Counted from the first letter of the stretch, positions 34,065 to 44,200 are shown. The stretch: DNA of 64,000 bases from Paraburkholderia fungorum (GCF_902833645.1 NZ_CADFGE010000002.1:925988-989987); one strand, 5' to 3'. Notes: a model not told the origin generated them from the sequence alone. Translations and numbers: made by a program.

Positions 34065-35444
34065 TTACTCCTTGGAAAGGGCGCGTTTGGCGCGCGCGTG
34101 ATGAAGTGCCAGCGCGGCGTCCACATAAGCGTGCGCCTGGCCGACATATTGAGCGGGATCGAGCAGTTGCTTCAGGCGCTCGATCGAAAGATGTTCGGTC
34201 ACGGCGGCGTCCGCCGCGAGCACGTCGAAGAGTGCCTTGTGTTCGGCGATGGCCGCTTTCGATGCGCGCTCGACCAGATGATGCGCATCCAGCCGGCCGA
34301 TGCTGTCGCCGAGCGCGAGCATCACCGCTTCGCCGAGGATCAAACCGTGCGTGACGTCGAGATTGGCGGCCAGACGCGGCACATTCACGTTGAGCCCCGC
34401 CGCGATCTGTGCGATGTTGGCGAGCGCGCCGCCCGCGAGGCGCGCGAGATCCGGCAGCGCGTCCCATTCGGCTTGCCAGCCGCCGAGCGCGCGCTCGTGC
34501 TCCTGCACCATGCCGGCGAACACCGTGGCCACCAGCCCCGGCGCGCGCGTCGCGGCCGTCAGCACAGCGGCGCAGCCAACCGGATTGCGTTTGTGCGGCA
34601 TGGTCGACGAACCGCCCTTGCCGGCCGCGGCAGGTTCACCCAGTTCGTCGATCTCGGTTTGCATCTGCAAGGAGATATCGCGCGCGATTTTGCCGAGCGT
34701 GCCGATCAGCATGCCGAACAGCGATGCGGTTTCGGCGATGCGATCGCGCTGCGTGTGCCACGGCAAGGTGGGCACAGCCAGCTTGAGCTCCTGCGCCAGC
34801 GATTGCGTGACTTGTGGCGCCGCGTCGCGCAGGCTCGCCAGCGTGCCGGCCGCGCCGCCGAATTGCAGCACCAGCACGCGCGCGCGCAACGCATCGAGCC
34901 GCTCGTGATGACGCAGCAGTGCATCGAGCCACTGCGCGAATTTCAGACCGAGCGTGATCGGCAGCGCCTGCTGCAGCCAGGTGCGGCCGATCATCGGCGT
35001 CGCGCGGTGGGTGGCCGCGAGTTTCGCCAGCGCGTCGCACGTGGTTTGCAGGCCGCTGTCGAGCAGATCGAAGGTGTCGCGCAATTGCAGCACGGTCGCC
35101 GTGTCGATGATGTCCTGGCTCGTCGCGCCCCAATGGACGTACTTCGATGCCTCCGCGTCCGCCGCTTTGACGCGCGCGGTAAGTTGTTTGACGAGGGGAA
35201 TCGCGAGATTGCCGCCGAGCGCCGCGTCGCGCGCAAGCGCGTTGGCGTCGAGTTGATCCGCATGGCAGGCGCCCTCGATCGCGGCTACGGCGCGGTAGGG
35301 AATCACGTTATGCGCGGCCGTGGCGCGCGCGAGCGCGGCTTCGACATCGAGCATCCGTTGCAGCGTGGCACGCGGCGACCAGATATCGTTCATCGGCTGG
35401 GTGCCGCAAAGAAGGCCGGTCAGACGGGCGCTGGAGTCGAGCAT
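34065..35444 (-). CDS. pcaB: 3-carboxy-cis,cis-muconate cycloisomerase
   Basis: A 459-aa member of the fumarase/aspartase superfamily: signature GKGGSSTMPHKRNPVG, plus WGATSQDIIDTA and GRTWLQQALPITLG. It lactonises 3-carboxymuconate to 4-carboxymuconolactone. ATG 35444 is chosen because MLDSSARLTGLLCG aligns with known PcaB N-termini; no SD is seen, and an upstream in-frame ATG at 35513 would add 23 residues. It is the first of the pcaBDC trio. Confidence 0.92.
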   Translation of the reverse strand: MLDSSARLTGLLCGTQPMNDIWSPRATLQRMLDVEAALARATAAHNVIPYRAVAAIEGACHADQLDANALARDAALGGNLAIPLVKQLTARVKAADAEASKYVHWGATSQDIIDTATVLQLRDTFDLLDSGLQTTCDALAKLAATHRATPMIGRTWLQQALPITLGLKFAQWLDALLRHHERLDALRARVLVLQFGGAAGTLASLRDAAPQVTQSLAQELKLAVPTLPWHTQRDRIAETASLFGMLIGTLGKIARDISLQMQTEIDELGEPAAAGKGGSSTMPHKRNPVGCAAVLTAATRAPGLVATVFAGMVQEHERALGGWQAEWDALPDLARLAGGALANIAQIAAGLNVNVPRLAANLDVTHGLILGEAVMLALGDSIGRLDAHHLVERASKAAIAEHKALFDVLAADAAVTEHLSIERLKQLLDPAQYVGQAHAYVDAALALHHARAKRALSKE

Positions 35445-35859
35445 GATGGCGTCGATGAGGGAGTCGAAAGTAAGAGTTTCGCCGAAGCTGCATGGGCACG
35501 CCGCGAAGCGCATCCCTGCACGCTATCTAACGAGAGCGTACCGCACACGGCGTTGCGGCGCATCGTGCCCCGCACTTCGCCGCGACGGCGCGGTGGATGT
35601 GCGTCGCTGCCGCGTCTGTCGTACAGGGCGTACGGGCTCGCTATGTGCGATGCGCCGTGACATTACCCGAGCGACGTGAGGTGCTGTAAGCGCGCCTCAC
35701 GCGCACTCTGATCCGCGACGGTGGCGGGACGCGGGACGCGACGTGCGCGTTTCGCTGCGCTAGCGGCTCGGCAGCTTCGCCGCTTTGCCGCTTTGCCGCT
35801 TGGCGGTTTAGCGGCGCAAGGCGTGCAGTTATCCGCAGGCCTGCCCTGTGCCGCGATGC
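35445..35859. other. Gene-free gap between pcaJ and pcaB
   Basis: About 415 bp without a credible gene. It contains a low-complexity GCCGCTTT-type stretch (about 35770-35815) and several GC-rich partial palindromes, such as GTGAGG...CCTCAC near 35677-35701. A pcaB promoter may lie here, which would let pcaBDC be expressed apart from pcaIJ; no clear promoter was found. Confidence 0.5.
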
Positions 35860-36519
35860 TCAGGCCGCGCGAGCCGCTTGCGTGCCGTCGATCAGCGGTA
35901 CGCCCGTCAGTTTGTGCAGCGCATCGAAGTCGATGTCCGAGAATATCTCGCGCACCACAAGCCCCTGATCGGTGACGTCGATCATTGCCAGGTCCGTATA
36001 GATGCGGTCGACGCAATTCACGCCTGTGACCGGATACGAACACTCCGCCGCGATTTTGCTTTCGCCCTGCTTGGTCAGGTGTTCCATCATCACGTAGACC
36101 TGTTTCGCGCCGATGGCCAGATCCATCGCGCCGCCGACTGCCGGGATCGCATCGGGCGCACCGGTATGCCAGTTCGCCAGGTCGCCCTTCGCCGACACCT
36201 GGAACGCGCCGAGCACGCAGAAATCCAGATGGCCGCCGCGCATCATCGCGAACGAATCCGCGTGATGGAAAAAGGCGCCGCCCGTGAGCAGCGTGACGTG
36301 CTGCTTGCCGGCGTTGATCAGTTCGTCGTCTTCCTCGCCCTTTGCGGGCGCCGGGCCCATGCCGAGCAGGCCGTTTTCGCTGTGCAGGAAGATTTCCTTG
36401 CCGGCGTCGAGATGATTGGCCACCAGCGTGGGCACGCCGATGCCGAGGTTGACGTAAGCGCCTTCAGGAATATCCTGGGCAACGCGCTTGGCCATTTCAT
36501 CGCGGGTCAGTTTTTTCAT
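35860..36519 (-). CDS. pcaJ: 3-oxoadipate CoA-transferase, subunit B
   Basis: A 219-aa protein with YVNLGIGVPTLV and the catalytic-Glu motif LHSENGLLGMGP of the beta subunit of family I CoA-transferases. With PcaI it moves CoA from succinyl-CoA to 3-oxoadipate. GAGGAG lies 6 bp before ATG 36519, 10 bp after the pcaI stop. Scot-type acetoacetate transferases are similar; the pca context decides the assignment. Confidence 0.88.
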   Translation of the reverse strand: MKKLTRDEMAKRVAQDIPEGAYVNLGIGVPTLVANHLDAGKEIFLHSENGLLGMGPAPAKGEEDDELINAGKQHVTLLTGGAFFHHADSFAMMRGGHLDFCVLGAFQVSAKGDLANWHTGAPDAIPAVGGAMDLAIGAKQVYVMMEHLTKQGESKIAAECSYPVTGVNCVDRIYTDLAMIDVTDQGLVVREIFSDIDFDALHKLTGVPLIDGTQAARAA

Positions 36520-36529
36520 GTCGTTCTCC

Positions 36530-37234
36530 TCAGGCGGCGGTCGCGGATGCAAGTTCGGCTTGATGCACCGCTTGCGGCACTTCGATCACGCGTTGCACGA
36601 AAATGCCCGGCGTGATGATGTTTTCCGGATCGAGTTCACCGAGCGGCACCACTTTCGACACCTGCACGATGGCCGTTTTCGCCGCGCTCGCCATGATCGG
36701 ACCGAAGTTTCGGGCGGTCTTGCGATAGACCAGATTGCCCCAGCGGTCGCCCTTGAACGCTTTTATCAGCGCAAAGTCCGCATGTAGCGGCGACTCCAGC
36801 ACGTAATGCTTGCCGTCGATCAGACGGGTTTCCTTGCCTTCCGCGAGCTTGGTGCCGTAGCCGGTGGGCGTGAAGAACCCGCCGATCCCCGCGCCTGCTG
36901 CGCGAATGCGTTCCGCGAGGTTGCCTTGCGGCACCAGTTCGAGTTCGATTTCACCGGCGCGGTAGAGCGCGTCGAACACATACGAGTCGGTTTGACGCGG
37001 GAACGAGCAGATGATCTTGCGCACGCGTTTGGCTTTGAGCAGCGCCGCGAGGCCGATATCGCCATTACCGGCGTTGTTGTTGACGATGGTGAGTTCGCGC
37101 GCGCCCTGTTCGATGAGTGCGTCGATCAGTTCGGACGGCATGCCGGCCGTGCCGAAGCCGCCGATCATGACGGTCGCGCCGTCGTGGACATCGGCTACCG
37201 CCGACTGAAGTGACTCGAAAATCTTGTTGATCAT
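36530..37234 (-). CDS. pcaI: 3-oxoadipate CoA-transferase, subunit A
   Basis: A 234-aa alpha subunit of a family I CoA-transferase: GATVMIGGFGTAGMPSELI near the N-terminus, NNNAGNGDIGLAALL, and GIGGFFTPTGYGT. AAGGA precedes ATG 37234. It leads the pcaIJ-BDC block. The thiolase pcaF and dioxygenase pcaGH are not in this window. Confidence 0.88.
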   Translation of the reverse strand: MINKIFESLQSAVADVHDGATVMIGGFGTAGMPSELIDALIEQGARELTIVNNNAGNGDIGLAALLKAKRVRKIICSFPRQTDSYVFDALYRAGEIELELVPQGNLAERIRAAGAGIGGFFTPTGYGTKLAEGKETRLIDGKHYVLESPLHADFALIKAFKGDRWGNLVYRKTARNFGPIMASAAKTAIVQVSKVVPLGELDPENIITPGIFVQRVIEVPQAVHQAELASATAA

Positions 37235-37389
37235 GTCGAAGTTCCTTTGGGGGCGCTGCGGGCCGCTGGGCGTTTGCTTTTTGCCTTGGCAGGCAAGGGC
37301 TTGGGCAGGACGGTCTCCGGGCCTGTGCTGGCGGCTGCTCGCCGGGTAAGGATGCGGGCTGGCGCCTTTGGTTTGTTCGTTGTCGATTT

Positions 37390-37423
37390 GTTCTATATAC
37401 GAACTTGGATTCGATTAGCGAAC
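37390..37423 (-). promoter_or_regulatory. Two PcaR/IclR-like operator sites upstream of pcaI
   Basis: Read toward pcaI, GTTCGCTAATCGAAT (37409-37423) and GTTCGTATATAGAAC (37390-37404) are two 15-bp motifs 4 bp apart, each partly palindromic. They resemble the GTTCGATAATCGCAC type site that PcaR (IclR family) uses at the pcaIJ promoter of Pseudomonas putida. They lie 156-189 bp upstream of pcaI. No IclR gene is in the window. Confidence 0.55.
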
Positions 37424-37579
37424 GTTGAGGCGATTATGGTCGCCGTTTGGGCGAGTTGTCAAGGTTGGGGATTGCCCTTAATCATAGGAGGTGGGGGTGG
37501 GCCTGCTCGGCGGTTTTGTTGTTGAGCTGGAGTTTGGGCGGTGCCATGGATTTTTGGGCGTTGCCTTGCTGTCGTCGTG

Positions 37580-38450
37580 GTCTGTTCTGGTGTTGGTCTT
37601 TTGGCCTTTCCTTGCTTTGTTAGTGGTCTATTAGCGTTGCCCCTGTGCGGGGCGGCACCTACTTTTCTTTGCCTGCCGCAAAGAAAAGTAGGCAAAAGAA
37701 AGCGGCTCAAACCGCTAATTCTTAAGCGGGTCCCCCGCACAGCCGCGGTAGTGGTGCATCTGGAATCTGTGTTCCCGCGCACTCAGCGTCAGCGACAAGG
37801 CGCTCATCAGCTCCCACTCCGCACTGCGTGCGTCGCGGACGGGTCTGCCTGGGAAACCAGCGGCTTCGCTCGGTGCAGCGGGAGCCTTCGGCTTCGCCTC
37901 GGCGCGGCGCTCCCGCTCTGATTGGTGAACCCACTGCAAAGGAAATGTCGTGCGTCGCATTCGCGGTGCAATCGCGACCGCTGCCGCGGTTGTGCTTACA
38001 GCAGAAGCAGCGGTGATTCAGGGCGCGGGGGCAAACGCGGGAGCGAAACGGCATCGAGGGCGCAGCGAGGCAACAGCGAATCAGGGAACGGGACAACTGG
38101 GAGAATGAAACCGCAACCCGGTGGCAGCGACGCAACGACGAGTCAGGGAACGGAGCAAACCGCGGAAGCGAAAATCCGGAGGGCGGTTTTATGAACAGGG
38201 TATCGGCGCGCGCAGCGCCGCCGGAGGTATGACTGCCTTGTCACTGAGGCGGAGTGTGCGAGGCGACAGATTCCAGATGCACCACTACCGTGGCTGCGCG
38301 GGGGACCCGCTTATGAGCTTGCGGGGTGAAGCCGCTTTCTTTGCTTATCTTTCTTTGCGGCGGCAAAGAAAGTAAGTGCCGCCCCGCACAGGGGCAACAC
38401 TAATAGACCACCAACAAAACAAGGAAAGGCCAAAAGACCAACAGCAGAAC
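37580..38450. repeat. Interspersed inverted-repeat element, copy 2
   Basis: The arms match copy 1 at 17020-17590. The left arm is at about 37580-37860 and the inverted right arm at about 38225-38450. The core between them is longer (about 360 bp), GC-rich and has no credible gene. The hairpin CCTACTTTTCTTTG/CAAAGAAAAGTAGG is kept in the left arm; the right-arm version is eroded. It separates pcaI from the divergent LysR gene, filling most of a 1.37-kb gene-free stretch. Confidence 0.85.
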
Positions 38451-38604
38451 AGACCACGAACCCAGCGGGGCAACGCCCAAAAACCCAGATCAACAACAAA
38501 CTCACCAAGCAGGCCCCACCCTCTATCCAGAATCCAGATTATTAAGCTACCCTTTATCCACCGAGGAAATACCCCAAAACACCCGCCGCAGGCAAAACCC
38601 CCCA

Positions 38605-39534
38605 ATGCCCGACACAACCCTGGATCTAAACCTGATCCCCTACCTCGTAGCAATGGAAGACACCCGCAACGTAAGCCGCGCAGCGGACCAGCTCGGTGTC
38701 AGCCAACCCCGCGTAAGCACCGCGCTAGGCCGCCTGCGAGAATACTTCGACGACCCGCTCTTCGTGCGAACGTCAAAAGGCATGGAACCCACGCCGCGCG
38801 CACTCGCCATCCTCCCCGCCGCTCGCGACGCGCTGCTGCGGATCGAAAAAGGCATGCTCGACGTACAAGACTTCGATCCCGCCACCAGCACCCATACGTT
38901 CTCCATCGCGCTCTCCGACGTCGGCGAAATCGTCTTCCTGCCGCGGCTGCTGCAACTCTTCGCCGAACGCGCGCCGCAAGCGAATCTGCGCTCCGTGTCG
39001 CTGCCGCCCTCGCACGTGGAACGCGGGCTCGAATCGGGTGACGTCGACCTCGCCGTAGGCTATTTCCCCGACCTGTCAGGCAACAACTTCTTCCAGCAAC
39101 GGCTTTTCACCCACCGGTTCATCTGCCTGATGCGCACAGGGCACCCGCTTTCGAAGGCGCCGCTCACGCTGCCTCAGTACGTGGCGTCGGGCCACGCCGT
39201 GGTGCGCGCCGAAGGACGCAGCCAGGAAGTCCTCGAACACTACCTGGAAAAGAAACGCATCAAGCGCCGCGCAGTGCTCGAAACGCCTCACTTCATGAGT
39301 CTGCCGTTCATCCTCGCGCGCACCGATCTGCTCGCCACCGTGCCGCACGCCATCGGCTTCGCGTACGTGTCGGAGCATGCGTCGATCACGCTGGTCGAGC
39401 CGCCACTGCCGTTGCCGCGCTTCGATCTGCGGCAACACTGGCATCGCAAGTTTCATAACGACCCGCGCGCGAGCTGGCTGCGCGGCATCGTCGCCGAACT
39501 CTTCAACGACGCTATGGACGAGTGGCCAAAGTAA
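38605..39534 (+). CDS. LysR family regulator (NahR/DntR-like)
   Basis: A 309-aa protein. The N-terminal helix-turn-helix is at about residues 8-67 (NVSRAADQLGVSQPRVSTALGRLR), followed by an effector domain (IALSDVGEIVFLPRLLQLF, then QHWHRKFHNDPRASWLRG). That last block is typical of the NahR/DntR/LinR group, which respond to aromatic acids. It is divergent from pcaI across the repeat element, so a role in pca control is possible but the PcaR-like sites argue for an IclR protein there. No SD is visible before ATG 38605. Confidence 0.85.
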   Translation: MPDTTLDLNLIPYLVAMEDTRNVSRAADQLGVSQPRVSTALGRLREYFDDPLFVRTSKGMEPTPRALAILPAARDALLRIEKGMLDVQDFDPATSTHTFSIALSDVGEIVFLPRLLQLFAERAPQANLRSVSLPPSHVERGLESGDVDLAVGYFPDLSGNNFFQQRLFTHRFICLMRTGHPLSKAPLTLPQYVASGHAVVRAEGRSQEVLEHYLEKKRIKRRAVLETPHFMSLPFILARTDLLATVPHAIGFAYVSEHASITLVEPPLPLPRFDLRQHWHRKFHNDPRASWLRGIVAELFNDAMDEWPK

Positions 39535-39658
39535 GTTCACGCCCCGTCAGCGAAAGGGGCATCGACACGATACGGCGCAAAACATGGAACAATGGCCGCT
39601 ACTCATTGAACCCGCGCGCCCCGTCTAGCGTCGACGCGCGCCCCCGGAGGAGCGACGG

Positions 39659-40297
39659 ATGGCCAGCAGCAAAGCAAAGAAAGCCAAACCCGCAGCGGCA
39701 GTGGACCGCCCCAGCCGCGAAGAAGCTGAAGCAGCAGTACGCGTGCTATTGCGCTGGGCCGGCGACAATCCCGAGCGCGAAGGCCTGCTCGATACGCCGG
39801 CACGCGTGGTGCGCTCCTATGAGGAGTTCTACGCCGGCTATCAGGTCGACCCGCGCGAAATCCTGGCCCGCACCTTCTCCGAAGTGGACGGCTACGACGA
39901 AATGATCGTGCTGAAAGATATCCGCTTCGAAAGCTATTGCGAGCACCACATGGTGCCGATCATCGGGCGTGCACACGTTGCGTATCTGCCCGAGCATCGG
40001 GTGGTCGGCATCTCGAAGCTGGCGCGTCTCGTCGATGCCTTCGCCAAGCGTCTGCAGATCCAGGAAAAGATGACCGTGCAGATCGCCGATACGTTGAACG
40101 AAGTGCTGCAACCGGCGGGTGTCGGCGTCATTCTCGAAGCCGCGCATCAATGCATGTCCACGCGAGGGGTACACAAAGCAGGTGTCACGATGGTCACCTC
40201 GCGCATGCTGGGCACCTTCCGCACCGATCCGTCGACGCGTCGCGAGTTTCTGTCAATCGTGGGCAATCCGGGGGTGGTGGCGATCCCCAATACCTGA
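39659..40297 (+). CDS. folE: GTP cyclohydrolase I
   Basis: A 212-aa protein with the GTP-CH-I catalytic core: [16 protein letters not shown] start ([16 protein letters not shown]), zinc ligands in YCEHHMVPI and CMSTRGV, and [12 protein letters not shown]. It makes dihydroneopterin triphosphate from GTP for folate or tetrahydrobiopterin. GGAGGA lies just before the ATG. The 30-residue Lys/Ala-rich N-terminal tail is extra to the core. Confidence 0.95.
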   Translation: MASSKAKKAKPAAAVDRPSREEAEAAVRVLLRWAGDNPEREGLLDTPARVVRSYEEFYAGYQVDPREILARTFSEVDGYDEMIVLKDIRFESYCEHHMVPIIGRAHVAYLPEHRVVGISKLARLVDAFAKRLQIQEKMTVQIADTLNEVLQPAGVGVILEAAHQCMSTRGVHKAGVTMVTSRMLGTFRTDPSTRREFLSIVGNPGVVAIPNT

Positions 40298-40303
40298 GCC
40301 ACC

Positions 40304-41221
40304 TCAGGCCGTGCCGCGAGCCGTACGGCGCGCCGTGCGCATCTGGCCGAAGGTGGCCAGCAGCACGGCGCCAAGCACGCACGCGACACCCGCAAGCTGC
40401 GCCGCGCTGACCGGTTCCCGCAGCACGGCAGCGGCCAACGCCACCGCGCTCACCGGCACGAGCGCGGTCATCAGTCCGGCTTCGGCACCGCTGATGCGCG
40501 CAGCACCCGCATACCAGAGAACGAAACCGGCCACGGTCGGCACCAGCGCGTAATACAGCACGCCGGCCAAGGCGTCCGGACTGAACGGCACGCTCCAGGG
40601 CCGCTCGAAGAACGCCGGCACGATCGCCACCGCGAAACCAATGCCGCACATCAACGCCGACAGCGGCAGCGGCGCGACCGGCGTGTGCAACTTACGATTG
40701 AGCAGAATGAAGAGCGCCTCGCAAACGATCGCCGCAAACACCAGCGCATCGCCGACCAGCGAACGGGCTGCATGCGGCGCGGCGAAATCGTCGAGACGCA
40801 CGGTACACACCAGCACGCCCAGGGTGGCAAGAACAATCGCGCCGATCAAGGCGGGCGCGGGGCGTTCGCCCAGCGCGAGCATGGCGACCATGCCGGACAC
40901 GGCAGGCAAGGTGCCTGCAATCACGCCCGCATCGGCGGCCGAGGCGAGCTTCATCCCGCTGATGAGCAACACCGTATAACCGACACTGCCCGCCCCCGCC
41001 TGGGCAATCACGAGCACCGTATCGTGCCGGTCGAGACGGGGCCAGCGCACGCCCCGCCAGCGCATCACCAGCACAAACAGGGGAAACGCGATGGCAAACC
41101 GCAACGCGGTCGCGCTGAACGGCGGCAATCCGCTGGCGATCGATTTGCTGACGACAACCGTGCTGCCAACCCCGATCATCGCCAGCGCGCAAAACACATA
41201 GCCGACATAGCGTGAATTCAT
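40304..41221 (-). CDS. DMT family (EamA) transporter
   Basis: A 305-aa protein with ten predicted membrane helices in two EamA repeats (first GVGSTVVVSKSIASGLPPFSATALRF; second LVGDALVFAAIVCEALF). Such proteins export amino acids or other metabolites. AGGA precedes ATG 41221. It converges with folE, only 6 bp apart. Substrate unknown. Confidence 0.85.
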   Translation of the reverse strand: MNSRYVGYVFCALAMIGVGSTVVVSKSIASGLPPFSATALRFAIAFPLFVLVMRWRGVRWPRLDRHDTVLVIAQAGAGSVGYTVLLISGMKLASAADAGVIAGTLPAVSGMVAMLALGERPAPALIGAIVLATLGVLVCTVRLDDFAAPHAARSLVGDALVFAAIVCEALFILLNRKLHTPVAPLPLSALMCGIGFAVAIVPAFFERPWSVPFSPDALAGVLYYALVPTVAGFVLWYAGAARISGAEAGLMTALVPVSAVALAAAVLREPVSAAQLAGVACVLGAVLLATFGQMRTARRTARGTA

Positions 41222-41482
41222 GCTGCTGTCCTGTTCCTGTATCTGAGCAGGCAGGTTAAGGGCGACCAATGCGTGCCGTCTTGAACGAAATTGCAGAGAA
41301 AGTACCCGCCAACAGTTCGACGCCCCCGTCAGCCTGGCGGATTACCGGCTCTAATCAGGCATGGATCTGGCTGGCAGCCACGTAGGACCAGCCGGTGCTT
41401 CGGCAACATCCATCGAGTATCCTGATCGAAATAGAACCCACCACAACGGCGTGGTTAATCGAACACAACAGGAGTCCCGCAA

Positions 41483-42547
41483 TTGGTAGCGTTTCCGTCG
41501 GCGGCGGTTTCAACCTGGGGCGGCGCAGTCGTCTTTCTCAACGTTCTGCTGACACGCCTCGGGCTGCCGATCCCCGCGGTTCCCATACTGCTCTTCGCGG
41601 GCTCCGCGATTGCCGCCGGCACCTTGTCTTTCTGGCCGATCCTGCTGGCCGCGGTGCTCGGCGCGCTCATCGGCGACGGCACATGGTTCGCCGCGGGCCG
41701 CATCTACGGACGCAAGCTGATCGCCGCCTTGAGCCGGATCTCTCCGGTGGTCGATTCCAGGCTCGATTCGGCTCGCTCGCTATTCGAACGCTTCGGCGTG
41801 CCGCTCGTGTCGATCTCGAAGTTCGTCCCCGGACTGGGACTCATCACCCCGCCGCTCATGGGCACGACCGCCGTGGACAGCCGCATCTACGCCATGTGGG
41901 ATCTCGTCGGCGCGCTGGCGTGGGCGACCTTCTGGCTACTTGGCGGCGCCGCGGCGGAACGGCAGTTGCATATGCTGCTCGCCGTCGTCAGAGCGCGCGG
42001 GGGCACCGTGCTCGACGTCCTGCTGGCCGCGGCGCTGATCTATTTGCTGTACCGCCTGCAGCAACGGCGCCGCGAGCGGCACCGTCTCGCGGATGCCGAC
42101 TCCGCGAGCGACTCGCAGGCAACCGCGGCCTCACGCGGATGGCGCCGCATCATGCCGCGCAAGATTCTGGATGCCCGCCCAGCCGCATCGGCAGGCGAAG
42201 CGCCGCGCCCGCTTCCCGGTGCGCTGGCGCTCGACCCGCAGTCGCCTGAACAGGTCGACGGTGCGCTGCTCGCTTATGACATGGTGATTTATTGCATCTG
42301 TCCGGACAGCGCAACCGCTGTGGAGATCACACGCCGCATGCGCCTGAACGGCTATACGCGGATTCGCGCCCTGAGGGGTGGCCTCGATGCCTGGCAAAGG
42401 CGCGGGTTTCCCGTCGAGCCATCGGAGTCGGTGGACGATGCGACTAAGGGCAGACGCGCACCCGCATCGCACGCCGAGGCAGGCGGCACAGTGACGCTAC
42501 GCGGCTTCGCCCCCCGGCGCGGCAAAGGCGCGTGGACAGGTCCCTGA
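41483..42547 (+). CDS. DedA family membrane protein fused to a rhodanese domain
   Basis: A 354-aa protein. The DedA/VTT part (about 1-190) has LPIPAVPILLFAGSA, GDGTWFAAGR and FVPGLGLITPPLMG, then a basic linker. The rhodanese part (about 245-320) has the active-site loop YCICPDSATA and GLDAWQRRGFPV. DedA proteins are thought to flip phospholipids or polyprenyl phosphates; rhodaneses bind sulphur. A TTG start at 41483 is favoured by AGGAG 8 bp upstream. The C-terminal 40 residues are low-complexity. Confidence 0.85.
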   Translation: MVAFPSAAVSTWGGAVVFLNVLLTRLGLPIPAVPILLFAGSAIAAGTLSFWPILLAAVLGALIGDGTWFAAGRIYGRKLIAALSRISPVVDSRLDSARSLFERFGVPLVSISKFVPGLGLITPPLMGTTAVDSRIYAMWDLVGALAWATFWLLGGAAAERQLHMLLAVVRARGGTVLDVLLAAALIYLLYRLQQRRRERHRLADADSASDSQATAASRGWRRIMPRKILDARPAASAGEAPRPLPGALALDPQSPEQVDGALLAYDMVIYCICPDSATAVEITRRMRLNGYTRIRALRGGLDAWQRRGFPVEPSESVDDATKGRRAPASHAEAGGTVTLRGFAPRRGKGAWTGP

Positions 42548-42628
42548 ACGATCAGCGATCAACGATCAACCAGCCCGACGCGCGAGCGCTGTCTCACACA
42601 ACGCGTTGCCGTCACACGCCACGGTTCA

Positions 42629-44200
42629 TCACGACGGGTCCTGCGCCATCGAACTTTTCGCCGACACCGCCGAGCTGACCCGGTTGCGCCCCGCCGCCTT
42701 GGCCGCGTATAGCTGCCTGTCGGCAGCGGCCAGCAGATCGAGCGCGTTCGCGCCGTCCGCCGGCACACAGGTCGCGCAGCCGATGCTTACCGTGACAGCG
42801 ATCACCTCGCCGTCGTGATGCGCGACTCGCAGACTCTGCACCTTGCTGCGAATCTGTTCCGCGACGTTGAGCGCGCCTTCGGCTGCGGTATCCGGCAGGA
42901 TGACGGCGAACTCTTCTCCGCCGTAGCGCGCCACCAGATCGACCGGACGCAGCACCGTCGCGGAGATGCATTCGGCCACGGCGGTCAGCGCCTCGTCGCC
43001 GCTTGCGTGGCCGTAGACGTCGTTGAAATGCTTGAAATGATCGATGTCGATGAACAAGGCCGATAGCGACTGCCCCGAGCGCCGCGCGCGCCGCCATTCT
43101 TCATCGAGACGCTTGTCGAGCACACGGCGATTGCTCAGGCCGGTCAACGGGTCGGTCGCGGCCAGTCGCATCAGCGCCGCCTGCGCCCGGGATTTGTCGC
43201 GTAACGCGAAAGCAAGCAGCCACGAGACCATCACGAACACCGCGCCGAAAGCAAGCGTCAACACGCCGACAATCGTGCTGCGACGCCGCCACGGTGCGAG
43301 CACTTCATCCACGGACGGCGCAACCGCAGCAATCAGCGGCGTGCCCGGCACACGTGCGTAGGTGAACATCCGGCGCACGCCGTCCACCGCCGAGATCGCG
43401 ATATACGAGCCCGAGTCATGCGCGGCCATCACCTGGAAGGTCGGCGACCTCGCTATGCTTGAGCCGATATCGCGCGAGGAAAACGGCTTGCGCGCTAGCA
43501 AGGTACCGTCGTCCGTCACGATGAACACGGAGCCCAGTTCGCCGGTGTTGATCCGGTCCAGCAGATGCTGAAAATACTCGATGCGTATCGCCAGCAGCGC
43601 AACGCCGCCAAACCTGCCATCGGCTTCATTGATGCGCCGCGTGAGACCGATCGACAGCTTGCCGTCGCGCAGCCGCGAGCGGTACGGGTGCGACAGATAG
43701 AGCCCCGCGACCGGATTGCGTTGATGCACCAGAAAGTAGTCGCGGTCGCCCAGGCTCACCGAGGCGTCGATCTCGTCGTTCTGCGAGGCGAGCACCCGGC
43801 CGTCCGGGCCGAGTACATAGGCGCCGCCAAGGTAGGCCGCGGTGGTTGCGCGATCGAACAGCACGGCCCGCCGCAAGCCGGGAGGCAGGGTCCACGTGCC
43901 GGGATCGCGTGCCCCGTCCACCATTGCCTCCAGCGATAAATCGTAAATCTCGACATTTCGTTCGAGATCGGTGGAAATGATCGAGACGAGGTTTTGCGCC
44001 GTTTCGCGCGCATGATCGAGCGCGTCGGCGCGGCCGCTGCTCAGCGTCAGCAGCGTCAAACCGGCCATCGCCACGGCAACCAGCGTGCCGGCCACGCCCG
44101 CAAAAAACGGATGGTTGCCGACGTAGCGCGCCACCTCGGTCCCACCGGCGCGCGACATGAATCGCAACCGTCGACGCCGCGAAAGCGTTGGATGTGCCAC
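42629..44200 (-). CDS. Membrane diguanylate cyclase with dCache-like sensor
   Basis: A 523-aa protein. There is one membrane helix near residues 30-55, a periplasmic Cache-like domain to about 290, a second helix (about 308-332) and a GGDEF domain (about 350-515). GGEEF (427-431) is a functional active-site variant, and RPVD (418-421), five residues before it, is an intact inhibitory I-site. It should make c-di-GMP with feedback control. GTG 44200 is chosen for its AAGGAGG; ATG 44158 is an alternative without SD. Confidence 0.9.
   Translation of the reverse strand: MAHPTLSRRRRLRFMSRAGGTEVARYVGNHPFFAGVAGTLVAVAMAGLTLLTLSSGRADALDHARETAQNLVSIISTDLERNVEIYDLSLEAMVDGARDPGTWTLPPGLRRAVLFDRATTAAYLGGAYVLGPDGRVLASQNDEIDASVSLGDRDYFLVHQRNPVAGLYLSHPYRSRLRDGKLSIGLTRRINEADGRFGGVALLAIRIEYFQHLLDRINTGELGSVFIVTDDGTLLARKPFSSRDIGSSIARSPTFQVMAAHDSGSYIAISAVDGVRRMFTYARVPGTPLIAAVAPSVDEVLAPWRRRSTIVGVLTLAFGAVFVMVSWLLAFALRDKSRAQAALMRLAATDPLTGLSNRRVLDKRLDEEWRRARRSGQSLSALFIDIDHFKHFNDVYGHASGDEALTAVAECISATVLRPVDLVARYGGEEFAVILPDTAAEGALNVAEQIRSKVQSLRVAHHDGEVIAVTVSIGCATCVPADGANALDLLAAADRQLYAAKAAGRNRVSSAVSAKSSMAQDPS

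Noticed and set aside
35770..35815. GCCGCTTT-type low-complexity stretch between pcaJ and pcaB, considered as a repeat or terminator.
   Set aside because: Units are irregular and no stable stem with a T-run is present.
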